A stretch of 53,867 nucleotides of DNA, taken from Meiothermus hypogaeus (lineage in GTDB: Bacteria; Deinococcota; Deinococci; Deinococcales; Thermaceae). Shown piece after piece: positions 33,139-41,133 of the stretch. The position numbers were made by a program, and so were the translations under genes. The notes beneath the pieces were generated by a model. It was not told the origin of the DNA. It saw only the letters and a list, made by a program, of their open reading frames with translations, and did not search any database. The stretch is taken from contig NZ_QWKY01000018.1 of NCBI RefSeq assembly GCF_003574035.1, forward strand, positions 1 through 53,867. Direction: 5' to 3'. Position 1 is the stretch's first letter, and each line of letters opens with the position of its first letter.

Positions 33139-35124
33139 ATGTCGCGTTTTGTTTCTATCCCCGAAGCCGCGAGAGTCCTTAGTAAGGGCATTCGCACCAT
33201 CGAACGATATCTGGAGCATCCAGATGTCGAATCCACCCTGGTTGAGGTTCCCCTCGAGCGCGGCGGCTACACCCGCAAGCGCCTGGTCAACCTGGATTCC
33301 CTGCGGCGCGTATTCGAGCAGAACAGTCCCCCTATCCTGCAGTCGCCCCTGGAAGAGCCGCCTGCCCCATCAGATACCGCACCAACTTCCCAGCCGGAGA
33401 TCACCCCTGAGCGCATGCAGCAGGCCCACCGGCTGATGAGCTGGCTGTTGCCCTTCTACGCCGAATACCGTGCGGCCAACCCCGGCGAGAAGAACCTTCT
33501 TCTGGAGCAGGCGGCCCAGCAACACGGCTACTCCAAACGCCAGGTGATCCGCCTGGTGCAGCGCCTCCAGGATTCCCAGCTGTCCGAACAGGCGCTGTCC
33601 CGGCGTATGCGGCGGGACGCCGGGGTGGTTCGGCTGCCACGGGAACTCTACGAGCTGGTGGTGGGCCTGTGGATGACCTACCCCCGCTACAGCGCCCCCC
33701 GCATCCGGCGCATCATCGAACTCAACGACCCAAACCTGCTGCGCTACCGCCCCTTCCCCAACAGCCGGGACTGGAGCGTCCTGTCCGCAACCACAATCCG
33801 GCGCATCCGCAAACAGATGGAGTCTGACCCCGTACTGCGGGTCACGCTGATGGACGATCGCGCCCGCAAGGAACACCTGCGGGTCTGGAGCGGGGAAATC
33901 CTCACCGAGCGGGCCAACCAGCTCTGGATGGTGGATATGACCCGCTGCGATGCGTTTGTGTACGACCCCTACACCAACCACGTGCTGCGGCTGCGAATCC
34001 ACGCGGCCATCGACGTGTTCAGCGGCGCAGTGCCGGCCTTCGTATTCTCGCGCGACGAGGACCAGGCCGCCACCGACCGGATGCTCATGCTGGCCCTGCT
34101 GGAAAAGCCTGAGCCCTGGCGGGCCCACTGGCCCATCTGGGGCCGCCCGGAGCGCATCTACTGGGACAACGGCAAGGTTTATCGATCGGAGAAATCCGAG
34201 CGCATCCTGGCCGACCTGGGCATCGAGTCCACCCACTCGCGGCCCTACGTCTCGCACAGCCGCGGCAACATCGAGCGCTTCTTCGGTCTCTTCCACCAAC
34301 AGTTCGAGGCGGGTCTGCCGGGCTACGCCGGCTCGGATGTGCACGAGCGGGATCACCAGCGCCTGGCCCGGCTGTTGCACAACACCCGCCGCTGGATGGC
34401 CGAGGGCGGCCCCGACCCCTACCCCGAGCGCCTCCTGACCGAGGAGGAGTTCAAGCACCGGGCCCTGTTGTGGCTGACCCAGGACTACCACAAATCACTC
34501 CTGGGCAGTCAAACCCGCGAGGAACTGTTCGTGCAAACCGCAGCCAACAGCAGCCGGGTGCGCTACGACTTCGGCGACCTGATGCTGCTGTTTTCCCGCC
34601 AGGAGACCCGGCGGGTGCGCGGCAACGGCACCATCACCCTGCGCGGGCGGGCCTGGGGTCTGCCTGACGGCAGCCTGATCCGCTACCAGGGCATGGACGT
34701 GGTGGTGCTCATCAACGAAATCCTCCCGGCGGCCCAGTACACCGCGGCCCTGCCCCGGCGGGACGGCAGCCTGCAGATCCTGGGCGCACTCGAATCCCAG
34801 AACTGGAGCGCCCTGGGCGAGGAAGCCCGCGAGATGCGGCGCAAGCTGCGGCAGCAGATTCGGGATATCCACGCGGCTGCCGACGAGATTCGGGCCCAGT
34901 TCATGAACCCTATGGTGCGGCTCGACCAGGCCCTCTCCCGCCGGGCCCCCGACCTACCCCAACCCGAAACCTTGCAAATCTCTGGCCCCCAGGCCCGTTT
35001 AGACCCGGCGCCAGGCGACCGCGAGGTGGAGCAGGCCCTGGCAGAGTTCCTGGCCGCAGGCTTCACCCTGGACGACGAATTAGACCTGTCGTCCCACCAC
35101 AACATGGGCTCCAACGGGGAGTAG
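33139..35124 (+). CDS. DDE transposase, MuA-like
   Basis: A 661-residue transposase. The catalytic triad is D266 (WMVDMTRC), D343 (RIYWDNGKVY) and E379 (SRGNIERFFG), the last two 36 residues apart as in D35E enzymes. The N-terminal 150 residues hold helix-turn-helix-like DNA-binding parts (VSIPEAARVLSKGIRTIERY, QQHGYSKRQVIRLVQRL). A Mu-type C-terminal beta-barrel (RRVRGNGTITLRGRAWGLPD) follows the core. It integrates and replicates the phage by transposition. I start at ATG 33139; GTG 33127 is also in frame but overlaps its own ribosome site. Confidence 0.92.
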   Translation: MSRFVSIPEAARVLSKGIRTIERYLEHPDVESTLVEVPLERGGYTRKRLVNLDSLRRVFEQNSPPILQSPLEEPPAPSDTAPTSQPEITPERMQQAHRLMSWLLPFYAEYRAANPGEKNLLLEQAAQQHGYSKRQVIRLVQRLQDSQLSEQALSRRMRRDAGVVRLPRELYELVVGLWMTYPRYSAPRIRRIIELNDPNLLRYRPFPNSRDWSVLSATTIRRIRKQMESDPVLRVTLMDDRARKEHLRVWSGEILTERANQLWMVDMTRCDAFVYDPYTNHVLRLRIHAAIDVFSGAVPAFVFSRDEDQAATDRMLMLALLEKPEPWRAHWPIWGRPERIYWDNGKVYRSEKSERILADLGIESTHSRPYVSHSRGNIERFFGLFHQQFEAGLPGYAGSDVHERDHQRLARLLHNTRRWMAEGGPDPYPERLLTEEEFKHRALLWLTQDYHKSLLGSQTREELFVQTAANSSRVRYDFGDLMLLFSRQETRRVRGNGTITLRGRAWGLPDGSLIRYQGMDVVVLINEILPAAQYTAALPRRDGSLQILGALESQNWSALGEEAREMRRKLRQQIRDIHAAADEIRAQFMNPMVRLDQALSRRAPDLPQPETLQISGPQARLDPAPGDREVEQALAEFLAAGFTLDDELDLSSHHNMGSNGE

Positions 35125-35151
35125 ACCCCCGCTGAAGCAGAAAGGAGCTAT

Positions 35152-35967
35152 ATGGCTCAACAACCACCATACATCAACCCCGAGGACGTAGACAAGATCG
35201 TAGAGGACTGGCTGGCCAGCGAGTACGGGGACGTGCTCGATGACGAGACCGATTTCGTGCAGACCCGCGCCACCCGCATCATCGCGGCCCGGCTGCGCGA
35301 CGCGGTGGAGGACGAGTTTCCCTTCGCCCTGGTCACCGGCCCGGCAGGCTGCTCCAAGACCGTCACCACCCGGCACTTCCTGCGCTATGTGCGGGAGCAG
35401 TGGCCGTGGCTCAACACGGCCTGGATTCACGCCCAGCCCAACTATGAGCCCAACGCCCTGCTGGAGGCCCTGGCCCTCAACCTCTACATCACCCGCACCC
35501 GCCGCTTCCGCGACCTGCTGCACACGGTGCACACCCAGCTCAGCGCCAAGCGCATGGTGGCGGTGGTGGACGAGGCCCAGCGCATGCCGCGGGAGTCGTT
35601 TGAGGTGCTCAAATATCTGGCCGACGAAACATCCAGCACCTTCATCTTGATCTGCACCGAGGACTTCGCCCCCCAGATCCGCCGCTGGCGGGACATCGAG
35701 AGCCGGATCGGGGTGGTGGCCGAGGCGGAGCCGGTGAGCCCCGAGGAGCTAATCGAGATGCCCATGCTGGCCGGGCTGCCCAAGGCCAGCCGCCAGAAAA
35801 TCTACGAACTCACGGGCGGGGTGATGCGGGACGTGCTGCGGCTCGTGAAGCAGATCGACCGCACCATCGCCCGCAACGCCGATAAAGGACTGAGCCGCGC
35901 CACCTTCACGGTCAAAGCAGTGGTGGCGGTCTCGCAAAAGCTCAACCTGGCGGGAGGTAGCCAATGA
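35152..35967 (+). CDS. AAA ATPase transposition helper, MuB-like
   Basis: A 271-residue AAA+ protein. Walker A is GPAGCSKT (residues 63-70) and Walker B is VVAVVDEAQ (D140, E141). MuB-type proteins coat target DNA in the ATP form, give target immunity and activate the transposase. The gene follows the transposase after 27 bases with AAAGGAG upstream. Confidence 0.9.
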   Translation: MAQQPPYINPEDVDKIVEDWLASEYGDVLDDETDFVQTRATRIIAARLRDAVEDEFPFALVTGPAGCSKTVTTRHFLRYVREQWPWLNTAWIHAQPNYEPNALLEALALNLYITRTRRFRDLLHTVHTQLSAKRMVAVVDEAQRMPRESFEVLKYLADETSSTFILICTEDFAPQIRRWRDIESRIGVVAEAEPVSPEELIEMPMLAGLPKASRQKIYELTGGVMRDVLRLVKQIDRTIARNADKGLSRATFTVKAVVAVSQKLNLAGGSQ

Positions 35968-36059
35968 AACAAAAGCTGGCATTGCTACTGGTGGACATCG
36001 CTACGGGTGCGCTGATGGTGCTGATCATCCACGCCATCGCATGGTACGGAGGTCGCTAG
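35964..36059 (+). CDS. 31-residue single-helix membrane peptide
   Basis: A tiny frame MKQKLALLLVDIATGALMVL... with one hydrophobic helix and a short tail ending WYGGR. Its ATG overlaps the MuB stop (ATGA), GGGAGGT lies before it, and its stop overlaps the next GTG start by one base. This packing argues that it is real; the function is unknown. Confidence 0.6.
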   Translation: MKQKLALLLVDIATGALMVLIIHAIAWYGGR

Positions 36060-36400
36060 TGCGCAAACGCCGGGAGATTGAGGTGGCGGGGGAGCGCATA
36101 CCCCGCCTGGACGACATCGCCACCCTGCTGTACCTGGCCACCGAGACCGGCGACTGGCCTGCCAAGCCCACCAACTACATCCGCGGGGATATCCCCTGGC
36201 TGCAGGACGGCGCGGTGATCACCCTGCGCAACCTGGACCCCCGCGGCGAGATGGGCGCCACCTACACCGTGCAGGTGCTGGCGACCCAGATCGAAATCCA
36301 CCTGCTTCCCGGCAAGTGGGGGCAGGTGCTGAGGAAGGTTTTACTTGCCGAGCGCCCAACCAACGAAGAAATCGCCCAGATGTGGGAGGAGGAAAAATGA
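36059..36400 (+). CDS. early phage protein, unknown function
   Basis: A 113-residue protein with a basic N-terminus (VRKRREIEVAGERIPRLDDI) and the motif TNYIRGDIPWLQDGAVITLR. No family is recognised. It starts at GTG 36059 with GGAGGT six bases upstream and overlaps the next gene by four bases. Its place in the early operon suggests replication, takeover or transposition support. Confidence 0.65.
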   Translation: MRKRREIEVAGERIPRLDDIATLLYLATETGDWPAKPTNYIRGDIPWLQDGAVITLRNLDPRGEMGATYTVQVLATQIEIHLLPGKWGQVLRKVLLAERPTNEEIAQMWEEEK

Positions 36401-36831
36401 CCGCTGACTTTGCCGAACAACGCCGCCGCCGGCTGCTGGAGATTCCGGTGGAGATCGCCCGCATCAACCGCCAGCTGGTGGCCATGCGGGCCGAGCGCGA
36501 CAACACCGAGCGGGCCCTGAAGCGCCGCGAGACCTACGTGCGCCAGGGGGCCCGCCTGCGCGAGAGCTACAAGCAGCTCAAAAGCGAGGCCGAGCGCACT
36601 GACTACCTGCGGGTACAGGTCTACGAGGACATCGAATATGAGCACCTGGCCGACCGCCTGGAGCAGATCGCGGTGCAGATCGACAAGCTGGTGTTTGAGA
36701 AGGACGCCCTGGAGCACGAGCGCAAGGCCCTCTACGCCGCGCTGATCAGCTACGCCGCCGAGATTTTCGAGAAGAAGATTGACGAAAAGACCCTGGCCGA
36801 TATGGCCGGGCGGGGGCGGGTGCTGTCGTGA
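36397..36831 (+). CDS. coiled-coil early protein, possibly Gam-like
   Basis: A 144-residue protein, nearly all charged helix (VEIARINRQLVAMRAERDNT, EQIAVQIDKLVFEKDALEHE). In Mu the early operon encodes Gam, a helical DNA-end-binding protein that blocks host exonucleases; position and helical content fit, but I see no clear Gam core, so the match is tentative. It overlaps the phage mraZ start by four bases (GTGA). Confidence 0.55.
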   Translation: MTADFAEQRRRRLLEIPVEIARINRQLVAMRAERDNTERALKRRETYVRQGARLRESYKQLKSEAERTDYLRVQVYEDIEYEHLADRLEQIAVQIDKLVFEKDALEHERKALYAALISYAAEIFEKKIDEKTLADMAGRGRVLS

Positions 36832-37262
36832 CCGGGGAGCACCACTACGCCCTGGACGAGAAGGGCCGCCTGCTGCTGCCTAAAGCCTTCCGCGACGAGC
36901 TGCGCGACGGGCTGGTGATCACCCGGGGACTGGAAGGCTGCCTCTATGGCTTCCCCCTGGTGGCCTGGCAGCGGGTGGAGGCCGAGCTGGCCCAGCTCCC
37001 CATTACCAACCCCAAGGCGGCGGCCCTGGCCCGCTTCCTGATCGGCGGTGCGTTGAAGGGCCGCCTCGACGCCGCCGGTCGCACCACTTTGACCCCACAG
37101 CTCTTATCCCACGCCGATATCCGCGAGGAGGTGGTCATCATCGGAATGAAAAATCGTTTCGAACTGTGGAGCCCTGGGCGCTGGAGCGAGGAACTGGCCC
37201 GCCTGACCTCGCCCCAGGCCCAGCGCGACGGCCTGGAGCTGATCCAGACCTTTTTGAGGTAG
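36828..37262 (+). CDS. phage-encoded MraZ homologue
   Basis: A 144-residue protein with both MraZ half-domains: YALDEKGRLLLPKAFR (about residues 7-22) and LDAAGRTTLTPQLLSHADI. The stretch VITRGLEGCLY is identical to that of the host MraZ, and the length is the same, so the gene is intact rather than a remnant. It starts at GTG 36828 inside the early operon. MraZ represses division and wall genes in bacteria studied so far. A phage copy could block host division, act as a decoy or mixed-ring partner of host MraZ, or control phage genes; which one is not shown by the sequence. Confidence 0.93.
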   Translation: MTGEHHYALDEKGRLLLPKAFRDELRDGLVITRGLEGCLYGFPLVAWQRVEAELAQLPITNPKAAALARFLIGGALKGRLDAAGRTTLTPQLLSHADIREEVVIIGMKNRFELWSPGRWSEELARLTSPQAQRDGLELIQTFLR

Positions 37263-37264
37263 CC

Positions 37265-37513
37265 ATGCTGGAAACAGTCATCCAATCCCTCTTCGCCCAG
37301 GCCCAGGCCCAGAACGGTCGGGCCAGCACCTGCCTGAGCAAAGGCCTCTGGCTGGTGGCCGATACCCGCAGCGCTCGCCGCACCCTGGTGCTCTTCCGCC
37401 GGGTGGGCCAGCCCTCCATGCAGGAGGCCCGCATCTGCGCCAAATATGCCGGCTTCAAAGCCTACGCCATCGCCCCCCACGGCAACAAACTGGTCATTTT
37501 CGAAAAGGAGTAA
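37265..37513 (+). CDS. early phage protein, unknown function
   Basis: An 82-residue protein (MLETVIQSLFAQAQAQNGRA...) with a beta-hairpin-like middle (GLWLVADTRSARRTLVLFRR) and a C-terminus KAYAIAPHGNKLVIFEKE. It starts two bases after mraZ and may act with it. I recognise no family. Confidence 0.65.
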   Translation: MLETVIQSLFAQAQAQNGRASTCLSKGLWLVADTRSARRTLVLFRRVGQPSMQEARICAKYAGFKAYAIAPHGNKLVIFEKE

Positions 37514-37516
37514 GCC

Positions 37517-37828
37517 ATGAAAAAACCCGAGAAGCCCACCAACCCCCAGCCCGTATACGCCGATCTGGACAGCCTCCCGGCCCCCGAGTACAAGCCGGAG
37601 GACTACCTGCTCTTCCACCTGCAGAACATGGCCACCGACCTGCTCGCCCATATCCGCGAGCTGAAGGAGACCGGCAGCATCGAGCCCGGCCCCCTGAAGG
37701 GCCTGGCCCGGCGCATGCTGGCCGCCTATATGGCCTCGGCGGAGATCTTCTACGAGCAGGCCACCAAGGAATCCACCATCGAGACCTTGCGCAACCCCCA
37801 CCGGCTGCGCGGAACGGAGATGCCGTGA
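37517..37828 (+). CDS. early phage protein, unknown function
   Basis: A 103-residue acidic protein with a Pro-rich N-terminus (MKKPEKPTNPQPVYADLDSL) and a helical remainder (LLFHLQNMATDLLAHIRELK). No catalytic motif is seen. It follows the previous gene by three bases and overlaps the next by four. Confidence 0.65.
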   Translation: MKKPEKPTNPQPVYADLDSLPAPEYKPEDYLLFHLQNMATDLLAHIRELKETGSIEPGPLKGLARRMLAAYMASAEIFYEQATKESTIETLRNPHRLRGTEMP

Positions 37829-37926
37829 GCGCCGGAACCGCTTTTTTACTGGGCTACATCCTGGGCGGCCTGCTGGGGATGCTCCTGATGGCCGTGCTGG
37901 CCGCCAGCCGGAGGGAGGACGCATGA
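37825..37926 (+). CDS. 33-residue single-helix membrane peptide
   Basis: The frame starts at GTG 37825 (VSAGTAFLLGYILGGLLGML...) and holds one glycine-rich hydrophobic helix ending ASRREDA. It overlaps both neighbours by four bases, which supports it as a gene. It is the second tiny membrane peptide of this operon; the function is unknown. Confidence 0.55.
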   Translation: MSAGTAFLLGYILGGLLGMLLMAVLAASRREDA

Positions 37927-38165
37927 GCGCCCTCGACCGCGCCTACCAGCGCTGCCAGACCCCGGCCCAGGCCCGGCATTATGCCCGCATCTGCGAGAAG
38001 AACCGCAACTGGCCCGCGGCCCAGCTCTACCACGAGGTGGCGGAAGCCCTGGAAGCCGCCGAGCGCCTGCGCGCGGCCATCCACCCTGCCTGCCCGATTT
38101 GCGGCGGGCGGGGGATGCTCGACGACATCGAGTGCTGGCTATGCTCACCCCCGGCGAGATTCTAG
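37923..38165 (+). CDS. small zinc-ribbon protein
   Basis: An 80-residue protein with a helical first half and a C-terminal CPICGGRGMLDDIECWLC, a likely zinc-binding ribbon with two Cys pairs (about residues 57-74). Such proteins bind DNA or partners. It overlaps the next gene by 25 bases. Confidence 0.65.
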   Translation: MSALDRAYQRCQTPAQARHYARICEKNRNWPAAQLYHEVAEALEAAERLRAAIHPACPICGGRGMLDDIECWLCSPPARF

Positions 38166-38434
38166 TGCAACTGCGGGAGAACCCCCGCCCCCACCTGCTC
38201 CTGCTGCGGGGCAACGTGGCCATGCGCCTGTGCTACCTCTACCAGGCCTCTTTGCCGGAGCAGTTCGACCCCGAGCTGCCCCTGGGCTACGAGCCCGGGG
38301 AGGTGGTGCACATCTACGGCCTCTACAGCCCCAGCGCCAAGGAGTGGCTGGAACTCCCGGCACGCACCCTGGGCCGCGTGCTGCACAACGTGCGGCCTTT
38401 GCGTCTATTGGAGGACTGCGATGAGGAAGGATGA
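38141..38434 (+). CDS. early phage protein, unknown function
   Basis: A 97-residue protein (MLTPGEILVQLRENPRPHLL...) with the motif GYEPGEVVHIYGLYSPSAKE. I start it at ATG 38141, inside the end of the zinc-ribbon gene; the frame is open to 38099 as well. No family is recognised. Confidence 0.6.
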   Translation: MLTPGEILVQLRENPRPHLLLLRGNVAMRLCYLYQASLPEQFDPELPLGYEPGEVVHIYGLYSPSAKEWLELPARTLGRVLHNVRPLRLLEDCDEEG

Positions 38435-38708
38435 AATCCGCAAACGCCTGCGCGCCAAGCGCATCCAAATCTACGACCACCCCAGGCTGGTACTGAAGGG
38501 CACCTTCTACTCGGTCTGGAAAAAACCCGATGGGGGCTACATCAAGACCTACGAGGTGGAGCCCGAGATGGAAGCCACCTACCCCAGCGAACAGCAGGTC
38601 TGGCGCTGGCTCAAGCTGCACCTCACCGGCCTGCCCTGCCGGGGCATCGGGATGGCCGGTCTGGAGCTGATCGAAAAACACATGGCCAGGGAGGAGGCCC
38701 ATGCCTAG
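38421..38708 (+). CDS. early phage protein, unknown function
   Basis: A 95-residue basic protein (MRKDEIRKRLRAKRIQIYDH...) with FYSVWKKPDGGYIKTYEVEP in the middle and a helical C-terminus. It overlaps its neighbours by 14 and 8 bases. Function unknown. Confidence 0.6.
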   Translation: MRKDEIRKRLRAKRIQIYDHPRLVLKGTFYSVWKKPDGGYIKTYEVEPEMEATYPSEQQVWRWLKLHLTGLPCRGIGMAGLELIEKHMAREEAHA

Positions 38709-38991
38709 CGCCCGCGGCCTGCAGGCCCTCAAACAGGCCCGGCCCGACAAGGCGGCCAACCTCGAGCAGCTCCTGGCCTTCCTCCACGACCGCCCTGGGG
38801 TGACGGTGCAGATCCGCTGCGCTGAGCTCGAGACCGCCGTGCGCTTCAACGGCCTGGAGGAAGAAAACGGCCAGGTACAGCCGCGCTACGGCATTTACCT
38901 GTACACCCTGCGGGAGTGGCTGGAGGTCGGCGAATCCACCTTTCGTACCTACCTGGGCCAGTACGGCCCCTATACCTGGGAGGAAGCATGA
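38701..38991 (+). CDS. early phage protein, unknown function
   Basis: A 96-residue protein (MPSARGLQALKQARPDKAAN...) whose first half is helical and whose second half repeats aromatic turns (RYGIYLYTLREWLEVGESTF). Overlap with the next gene is four bases (ATGA). Function unknown. Confidence 0.6.
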   Translation: MPSARGLQALKQARPDKAANLEQLLAFLHDRPGVTVQIRCAELETAVRFNGLEEENGQVQPRYGIYLYTLREWLEVGESTFRTYLGQYGPYTWEEA

Positions 38992-39395
38992 GCGACCCCA
39001 AGGTTGAACTGGCCCGGCAGGTCTTCAAAGCACTGTGGGAGGCCGGGCCCCAGGGCCTCGACCGCGACGCCCTGGCCCATGCCCTGGGGGTGGGCGACCG
39101 GGAGATGCGGGAAGCGGTGGAGCTGTGCGCCAAGCTCTCGGCCCGCCCCAGCGTGGCCGGCGCCAAGCCCGAGGTGGTGGGGTTCGATCCCATGACCCGG
39201 CGCTACCACATCGCCAACTCGCCCGAGCAGGCCGACCGGATTATGGCCTACGCCCTCAGCTACATCAGAAGCAGCCTGGAGCGGGTGCTGGCCTACCGCG
39301 AGGCCCGCACCCTGCGCTGGGGGGACAGTGAGATGCCCCAGACTATCCAGCAGGCCCTTTTTGAAGCGGAAAACTCCATGCGGAGGTGGCGATGA
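38988..39395 (+). CDS. early phage protein with winged-helix-like N-terminus
   Basis: A 135-residue protein. The first 60 residues (LARQVFKALWEAGPQGLDRD, ALAHALGVGDREMREAVELC) resemble a winged helix, so DNA binding is possible. The rest is helical (AYALSYIRSSLERVLAYREA). I start at ATG 38988, overlapping the previous stop. It could be a regulator of phage transcription; this is inference. Confidence 0.6.
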   Translation: MSDPKVELARQVFKALWEAGPQGLDRDALAHALGVGDREMREAVELCAKLSARPSVAGAKPEVVGFDPMTRRYHIANSPEQADRIMAYALSYIRSSLERVLAYREARTLRWGDSEMPQTIQQALFEAENSMRRWR

Positions 39396-39592
39396 CTCCC
39401 AGGGAGAAAATCCTTGAACAGGCACTGCTGATCGCTCGCTACGCCCCCAAGAAGCGGGGGCGCTATGCGGGCCGCGCTCAGGTGCCCTGGTCCTGCGTGG
39501 AGAAAATCCGGCAGGCCCTGAAGGAGCTGGATATCGATCCCAACCACTGGGATCTAAGCGGCAATCTGGAAAAACTCAAGGAGGCGCCGTGA
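39392..39592 (+). CDS. small basic early phage protein
   Basis: A 66-residue protein (MTPREKILEQALLIARYAPK...) with a basic loop KKRGRYAGRAQVPWSCVEKI. The start at ATG 39392 has GGAGGT upstream and overlaps the previous stop by four bases. Function unknown. Confidence 0.6.
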   Translation: MTPREKILEQALLIARYAPKKRGRYAGRAQVPWSCVEKIRQALKELDIDPNHWDLSGNLEKLKEAP

Positions 39593-39804
39593 AGCGCTTG
39601 TACACCATCGAGGTGCAGGGCCGGCATCACAGCTGGGGCTGGTATGCCTGGGGCACTCCTCAGGATGTCGCAGACTGGCGGGCGGACGGCCTCGAGGTCT
39701 TCGAAGTCCTTAACGTCATCCCGGACTGGGTGGTACGGCTCGGCCTGACCCGCATCTGGGTGGCCGTTGAAGACTTGCTGGTCGGGAGGTGGGGCCGTGG
39801 TTGA
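39589..39804 (+). CDS. small early phage protein
   Basis: A 71-residue protein starting at GTG 39589 (VKRLYTIEVQGRHHSWGWYA...). It is rich in Trp and forms short strands. Overlaps with both neighbours are short. Function unknown. Confidence 0.55.
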   Translation: MKRLYTIEVQGRHHSWGWYAWGTPQDVADWRADGLEVFEVLNVIPDWVVRLGLTRIWVAVEDLLVGRWGRG

Positions 39805-40267
39805 AGTAACCGAGCTGGGCCTGCTCAGCCTGGCCGCCCTGGCCCTGGGCCTCCTGGCCGGGGGGCAGCTCGTGGGATGGGGCTTCAGTGTGGCTTTGGA
39901 ACTCAACCCTTCCGGGGCGCAAGCCTACCTGACCCCCACCACCATCTGGCGGGTAGAGTATAGCCCCCAGGACAACATCCTGATGGGCTTCAACCTGGCC
40001 GGGACCACGGTGTACTTCGAGCCAGCCCGTTGGAGGCACTTGATGCCCACCGACGCCCTTCAGACCCTGCGCGCAGAGGTGGAACGCTACGAGCTGGGCC
40101 ACACCCAGGGCTGGAAGCATTTTGGCCTGGGATATCTCGTACAGGTGCTGGCCGAGGCCTGCACCTTCGATCCGAAAGCGGGCTGGGCGGGGCACTGCCC
40201 CAACCAGGAGCGCCCACCCTATCGTCTGGTGCCCCGCACCGGGGCCATCAAGGTGGTGATGCCATGA
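39797..40267 (+). CDS. membrane-anchored phage protein, unknown function
   Basis: A 156-residue protein with one N-terminal helix (LGLLSLAALALGLLAGGQLV) and a soluble domain containing TPTTIWRVEYSPQDNILMGF and a Cys pair. I start at GTG 39797 with GGGAGGT upstream. It overlaps the start of the next membrane-protein gene by four bases, so the two may act together. Confidence 0.6.
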   Translation: MVEVTELGLLSLAALALGLLAGGQLVGWGFSVALELNPSGAQAYLTPTTIWRVEYSPQDNILMGFNLAGTTVYFEPARWRHLMPTDALQTLRAEVERYELGHTQGWKHFGLGYLVQVLAEACTFDPKAGWAGHCPNQERPPYRLVPRTGAIKVVMP

Positions 40268-41133
40268 TCCACAAACTGATGATCACTCTGCTGCTTTTGG
40301 CTTATTTTGCCACCCTCATCATGAGCACCGGCCACCTGGCCGAGTGGTACGCCCTATCGCTGGGCAAGCTGCCGCGTGAGTTGGCCTGGGGCCTGGCCGG
40401 GGCTCTGGAGTTTACCGCCTTCCTGCTTTCGCTGCTCTCCAACTCGCTGCTGCGGCAATCCCGCTGGGCAGGGGGTGGCGCCCTGGCCGCCCTGGGGCTG
40501 GTCTGGGTGGGCAACGCCCTCTCCATGCACAGGGGGGCCCCGGAACTGGCCCTATGGGAAGTTTTTCTCATGAGCCTCTTTGTACCGGTCGGTACCTACG
40601 CGGTGGGCAAGGTGGTCGGGGAGCTTATTGGAGGTACCGCTGCGCCGGTGCAGGTACCGCGCTCAGTGGCCCCAGAGGTACCGCTGAATCAACCAGTGGC
40701 ACACAGAGGTACCGCTGCGCCGGTTCAGGTACCGCACCAAACGGCTTCAGAGGTACCGCAGGTACCGGCTGTGTGGCACACTCATGTACCAAGCCCGGTA
40801 CCTCAGACAGCACATCCAGGTACCGCGGAACCACCCCAGGTAACGCCCCGCGAACGTGTGAGTGAAGCTGCCGGTACCGCTGGTGCTGTCAGCGAGCGCG
40901 CCACGCTGCGTATGCGGGAGCGTAGCGTGGACTTGGAGTGGAGCGTGGAAGGCAGGGCCGGTGAACTGCTCAGTGTGATGGCGCGGTACCAGGCCCCTGT
41001 TACCTTGACCGTCCTGGTTCGGAACCTGGGCTGGCCCAAGAGCACGGTACGCCGTTGGTTGGACCGCCTGGAAGAAGAGGGCCTGATCCGGCGGACTGAA
41101 GATGGGTGGTACCTCTCGGAGGCACAGCCTTGA
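40264..41133 (+). CDS. four-helix membrane protein with C-terminal winged-helix domain
   Basis: A 289-residue protein. About four hydrophobic helices fill residues 1-122. A flexible linker of about 75 residues rich in VP, GTA and PV follows (TAAPVQVPRSVAPEVPLNQP). The last 70 residues form a winged helix (PVTLTVLVRNLGWPKSTVRR, WLDRLEEEGLIRRTEDGWYL). It could hold DNA at the membrane. The linker is encoded by the GGTACC array, which may be its own target. The architecture recalls membrane/helix-turn-helix proteins of some mobile elements, but I recognise no exact family. The frame is open upstream to 40030; I use ATG 40264, which overlaps the previous stop. Confidence 0.75.
   Translation: MIHKLMITLLLLAYFATLIMSTGHLAEWYALSLGKLPRELAWGLAGALEFTAFLLSLLSNSLLRQSRWAGGGALAALGLVWVGNALSMHRGAPELALWEVFLMSLFVPVGTYAVGKVVGELIGGTAAPVQVPRSVAPEVPLNQPVAHRGTAAPVQVPHQTASEVPQVPAVWHTHVPSPVPQTAHPGTAEPPQVTPRERVSEAAGTAGAVSERATLRMRERSVDLEWSVEGRAGELLSVMARYQAPVTLTVLVRNLGWPKSTVRRWLDRLEEEGLIRRTEDGWYLSEAQP

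Noticed and set aside
33370-34491. 373-codon open frame opposite the transposase
   Set aside because: Same reasoning; the transposase strand carries the full catalytic triad.
36828-37262. Phage mraZ as a pseudogene remnant of a host copy
   Set aside because: It has full length, both half-domains, and translational overlap with the phage gene before it.
40581-40600. GGTACC array explained as protein repeats only
   Set aside because: The hexamers occur in three codon phases and in two genes, so a protein-level repeat cannot account for them.
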